Part shown: piece after piece, positions 61,172 through 64,000 of the stretch | Numbering within the stretch: position 1 is the stretch's first letter | Layout of the letters: the number at the start of each line of letters is the position of its first letter | DNA from: Chryseobacterium gilvum | GTDB taxonomy: Bacteria > Bacteroidota > Bacteroidia > Flavobacteriales > Weeksellaceae | Assembly: GCF_025628965.1 (NCBI RefSeq) | Contig: NZ_JAOTEN010000001.1 | Span: 868,001-932,000 of the forward strand | Length of the DNA stretch: 64,000 nucleotides | Direction: 5' to 3' | The notes under the pieces: model-generated | What the model saw: the letters and a program-made list of their open reading frames with translations, nothing else | Databases searched by the model: none | What the model was told of the DNA's origin: nothing | Program-made: the position numbers and the translations under genes

Positions 61172-64000
61172 ATGAATAAGATTCAGAATATCCTTATCTC
61201 AACGCGTACAATGGCAGTTTTGTTGCTCGTCTATGCAATATCGATGGCGTATGCAACTTTTCTTGAAAATGATTACGGAACTCCTACTGCAAAAGCATTA
61301 ATTTACGAAGCAAAATGGTTTGAAATGATCATGGTCTTATTGATTATCAATTTTATAGGAAATATCGGCCGTTATCGTCTCTGGAGAAGAGAAAAATGGC
61401 CCGTTTTAATGTTTCACCTCGCTTTTGTATTTATATTTATCGGGGGAGCCATCACGAGATATGTGAGTTTTGAAGGAACCATGCATATCAGAGAAGGAGA
61501 AACCTCTAATGAAATTGTTACGGATAAAAATTTCTTTAAAATTCAGATTGAAGACCAAGGTGATGTTTTAAATTATAAAGACGTTCCTTATCTGATGTCT
61601 CCGCTGCATAAAGATTTTAATGCAACATACGACTTCCACGGAAAACAGATTAAGATAAAAACACTGGATTATATTCAAAGAAAAAAAGACAGTTTAATAA
61701 GTGATCCCAAAGGAAACGAATATCTTCATCTGGTATCGACCGGACAAACCGGAAGACAGAATATTTACATAAAACCCGGCGAAACAAAATCAATCAACGG
61801 AACTTTAGTAACGTTTAACAGAGCCATTGACGGTGCGGTGGAATTTAAAGAAGAAAACGGGCAGATTTTCATTAAAACTCCTGTAGATGCGAATTTCATG
61901 ACGATGGCCACTCAAGCTACAGGAACTACAAAGAAAGACGAGTTCCAGCCTTTGGTTTTGAGAAGCCTTTATACGATTAATGAATTAAAATTAGTAGTTC
62001 CTGAAGGTCTTAAAAAAGGTAAATTATTAGCTTTTGAAGGAGACCGGAAGAAAGATCAGGCAGTTCCTGATATCATGACCGTAGAAATTGAAGGCCCTAA
62101 AACAAAACAGGTTGTTGATTTGTCAGTGGAAAAAGGAAATCCGAATGCATATAAGCAGGTTTCTATGGACGGACTTAACATTATGGTAGGTTTTGGACCC
62201 AAAGTATACAATACTCCGTTTGCCTTGAAGCTGGATGATTTTGTAATGGAAACCTACCCGGGAAGCTCTTCTCCGAGTGCGTATGAGAGTCATGTGAAAA
62301 TCGTTGAGCAAGGCAAGCAGATTCCTTATAAAATCTATATGAATCATGTTTTAAATCATGGAGGCTACCGTTTTTTCCAGGCAAGCTTCGATCCTGACAG
62401 AATGGGAACGGTATTGTCGGTAAACCATGATTTCTGGGGAACCAATATTTCTTATTTAGGCTATACTTTATTATTTTTAGGAATGTTTATTATCTTCTTC
62501 TGGAAAGGAACCCATTTCTGGAAACTGAATAAAATGCTCAAGGATATCAATAAAAAGAGAGCGGTAGGAATTCTATTGCTGTTTTTAAGTTTAGGATTAA
62601 ATGCCCAGAAAATTGAAACGCATGGCAACACAGACGGAAGCAGGGATATCCATGTAGAAGGAGATGGCCATAATCATGCAACGGCTCCCGAAAGTGCAAA
62701 AACACAGAATTCAGTTGCGGCGCCTCTAACGAAAATGAAAACCATTTCTGCAGACGAAATTATTGCCAGAAATAAAATCAGTAAAGAACACGCCGATAAA
62801 TTCGGGTACCTTCTGGTTCAGAATTTTGAAGGAAGGATAGTGCCTATCAATACCGAAGCTTTAGATATTTTACGAAAATTATACAAGAAAGACGAGTTTA
62901 AAGGGACAGACGGAAAATCTCTTACCGCAAACCAGTGGTTTTTATCTATCAATACAGATACACCGAGCTGGACGATGGTTCCGTTAATCAAAATAGGATC
63001 AAAAGGCGGTGATGAACTGATGGCAAAAACGAAAGCCAACGAAGAAGGATACACCTCTCTAATGAATCTTTTTCCTGCTGATGCCAATGGAAACCTGAAT
63101 TATATCTTGGATCACGATTACAACATCGCTTTTCGTAAAAAACCTGCCGATCAGACCAATTATGATAAGGAAGTCATCTCTGTGAATGAAAGAGTTCAGA
63201 TTTTTAATGAATTTTTCAGCGGCCAGTTTATGAGAATCGTCCCTGTAAAAAATGATCCCAATCACACATGGCATTCGTGGCTGGATCAGAAAATGGAACC
63301 CGATATGGAATCTCAGCAGGTGATGGGACCTTATTTTGCTGAAGCTCTGGAAGCACAGAAAACAGGAAACTGGAGTAAAGCAGATACCGAACTCATTAAA
63401 CTTTCGGAATATCAGCAGAAATGGGGCAAAAGCGTAGTCCCTTCCAAATCTAAAGTGAACCTTGAAGTATTTATGAATGAAGTGAATCTTAATTTCAAGC
63501 TTTTAATATTCTATACATTAATCGGAGGTTTATTATTGATTTTAGGATTCGTAGAATTATTTAAACCTAAAAAACTGCTCAACACCATTATCAAAGGAAT
63601 TATTTATCTGGGTGTTGTGGGATATATCTGTCATTTCTTAGGTCTTGTTGCACGATGGTATATTTCCGGCCACGCTCCTTGGAGTAACGGGTATGAAGCA
63701 ATTATTTTTATCTCATGGATTGGAATTTCGGCCGGTTTAATGTTCTATTTCGGATTTGGAAAAAACAGTAACAGTAATTACCCTTTAGATACAAAAGCTT
63801 TAATATTAACGTCAAGATTATTCGGGGCTAAAAATCATTCCAACGCACTGATTCCTGCTGCAGGTTTTATGGTGGCGGTGATTATGATGGGATTTGCACA
63901 TGGCGGTTCTGCTTTAGATCCGCAGATTACGCCGTTGGTTCCGGTTCTTAAATCGTATTGGCTGATTGTACATGTTGCCATTATCACTTCAAGTTACGGA
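61172..64000 (+). CDS. Fused ResB-CcsA cytochrome c biogenesis protein (3' end beyond window)
   Basis: 943 codons are present with no stop, so the gene continues past the edge. Order: two N-terminal membrane helices, a ResB-like region (FHLAFVFIFIGGAITRYVSFEG, MHIREGETSNEI, FQASFDPDRMGTVLSVNHDFWGTNISYLGYTLLF), a large periplasmic part (about 455-770), then membrane helices with the CcsA tryptophan-rich WWD-like segment HAPWSNGYEAIIFISWIG and FGFAHGGSALDPQITPLVP-type text. Fused System II proteins carry haem across the membrane and attach it to apocytochrome c. The His at HFLGLVARWY and the HGG are candidate haem ligands. Confidence 0.93.
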   Translation, partial: MNKIQNILISTRTMAVLLLVYAISMAYATFLENDYGTPTAKALIYEAKWFEMIMVLLIINFIGNIGRYRLWRREKWPVLMFHLAFVFIFIGGAITRYVSFEGTMHIREGETSNEIVTDKNFFKIQIEDQGDVLNYKDVPYLMSPLHKDFNATYDFHGKQIKIKTLDYIQRKKDSLISDPKGNEYLHLVSTGQTGRQNIYIKPGETKSINGTLVTFNRAIDGAVEFKEENGQIFIKTPVDANFMTMATQATGTTKKDEFQPLVLRSLYTINELKLVVPEGLKKGKLLAFEGDRKKDQAVPDIMTVEIEGPKTKQVVDLSVEKGNPNAYKQVSMDGLNIMVGFGPKVYNTPFALKLDDFVMETYPGSSSPSAYESHVKIVEQGKQIPYKIYMNHVLNHGGYRFFQASFDPDRMGTVLSVNHDFWGTNISYLGYTLLFLGMFIIFFWKGTHFWKLNKMLKDINKKRAVGILLLFLSLGLNAQKIETHGNTDGSRDIHVEGDGHNHATAPESAKTQNSVAAPLTKMKTISADEIIARNKISKEHADKFGYLLVQNFEGRIVPINTEALDILRKLYKKDEFKGTDGKSLTANQWFLSINTDTPSWTMVPLIKIGSKGGDELMAKTKANEEGYTSLMNLFPADANGNLNYILDHDYNIAFRKKPADQTNYDKEVISVNERVQIFNEFFSGQFMRIVPVKNDPNHTWHSWLDQKMEPDMESQQVMGPYFAEALEAQKTGNWSKADTELIKLSEYQQKWGKSVVPSKSKVNLEVFMNEVNLNFKLLIFYTLIGGLLLILGFVELFKPKKLLNTIIKGIIYLGVVGYICHFLGLVARWYISGHAPWSNGYEAIIFISWIGISAGLMFYFGFGKNSNSNYPLDTKALILTSRLFGAKNHSNALIPAAGFMVAVIMMGFAHGGSALDPQITPLVPVLKSYWLIVHVAIITSSYG

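Noticed and set aside
1..64000. tRNA, rRNA, riboswitch, CRISPR array or integrated element
   Set aside because: Looked for on both strands by eye and none could be supported; structured RNA would need a covariance-model search.

Overview
The window is about 64 kb of a low-GC chromosome from a flavobacterium, most likely Chryseobacterium or a close relative in the Weeksellaceae. The evidence is the gene content: a type IX secretion gene (porQ) next to cmk, a TamL-type BamA/TamA lipoprotein, a fused ResB-CcsA cytochrome c assembly protein, a TonB receptor, many lipoproteins with a terminal-Cys lipobox, and recurrent TAnnTTTG promoter boxes of the Bacteroidetes type with little Shine-Dalgarno signal. 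Genus is an inference; no rRNA gene is present. I saw no tRNA, rRNA, CRISPR array, prophage or intact insertion sequence. Almost everything is ordinary core or soft-core chromosome.

Layout. 1-2.7 kb: partial response regulator, yggS, a DUF2383 protein and a deacetylase lipoprotein. 2.7-7.4 kb: a metal locus on the minus strand, with a thioesterase, an AraC regulator carrying an N-terminal CxxC metal-domain, a copper-type P-ATPase with four extra Cys-rich modules, and a DUF72 protein. 7.5-9.7 kb: DUF6157, a glycine-rich RRM protein, a BlaI-like regulator and a PAP2-like membrane protein. 9.8-12.6 kb: pdhA and pdhC. 12.7-22 kb: an acetyltransferase, transaldolase, YdeI-like protein, pepE, PBP4, a histidine kinase, a LolD-like ATPase, an L,D-transpeptidase, radC, a FemAB-like protein and soluble pyrophosphatase. 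22.2-24.9 kb: a membrane pyrophosphatase fused to an OmpA domain. 25-32.3 kb: an aminotransferase, an M28 peptidase, small enzymes, an HxlR/isochorismatase divergent pair and uvrA. 32.5-32.7 kb: a tiny stand-alone transcription unit with a 16-codon ORF. 32.8-35.8 kb: a TonB receptor, a DUF2490 protein and an alarmone-hydrolase-like HD protein.

36-42.6 kb is a fatty-acid beta-oxidation operon on the minus strand (MarR, FadB-like, thiolase, acyl-CoA dehydrogenase). It is interrupted by a frameshifted REP-associated tyrosine transposase flanked by four REP-like hairpins. Two copies of a 20-bp palindrome lie upstream of the MarR gene. 42.7-47 kb: a FecCD-type ABC importer without a binding protein, a TlpA lipoprotein, a PaaE-like reductase and a SanA-like protein. 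47-64 kb: envelope and housekeeping genes (tamL, trmH-like, holin/YtxH membrane genes, cmk, porQ, pyrH, frr, lptF/G, lolA, ftsK, resB-ccsA).

The main points for follow-up are the small transcription unit at 32.55-32.71 kb, the REP/RAYT block inside the beta-oxidation operon, the palindrome pair at the MarR gene, the HppA-OmpA fusion, the metal-sensing AraC fusion beside the multi-module copper ATPase, and a set of genes whose promoter -7 box ends only 4-5 nt before the start codon, which suggests leaderless mRNAs. I did not find an obviously new multi-gene defence or biosynthetic system.
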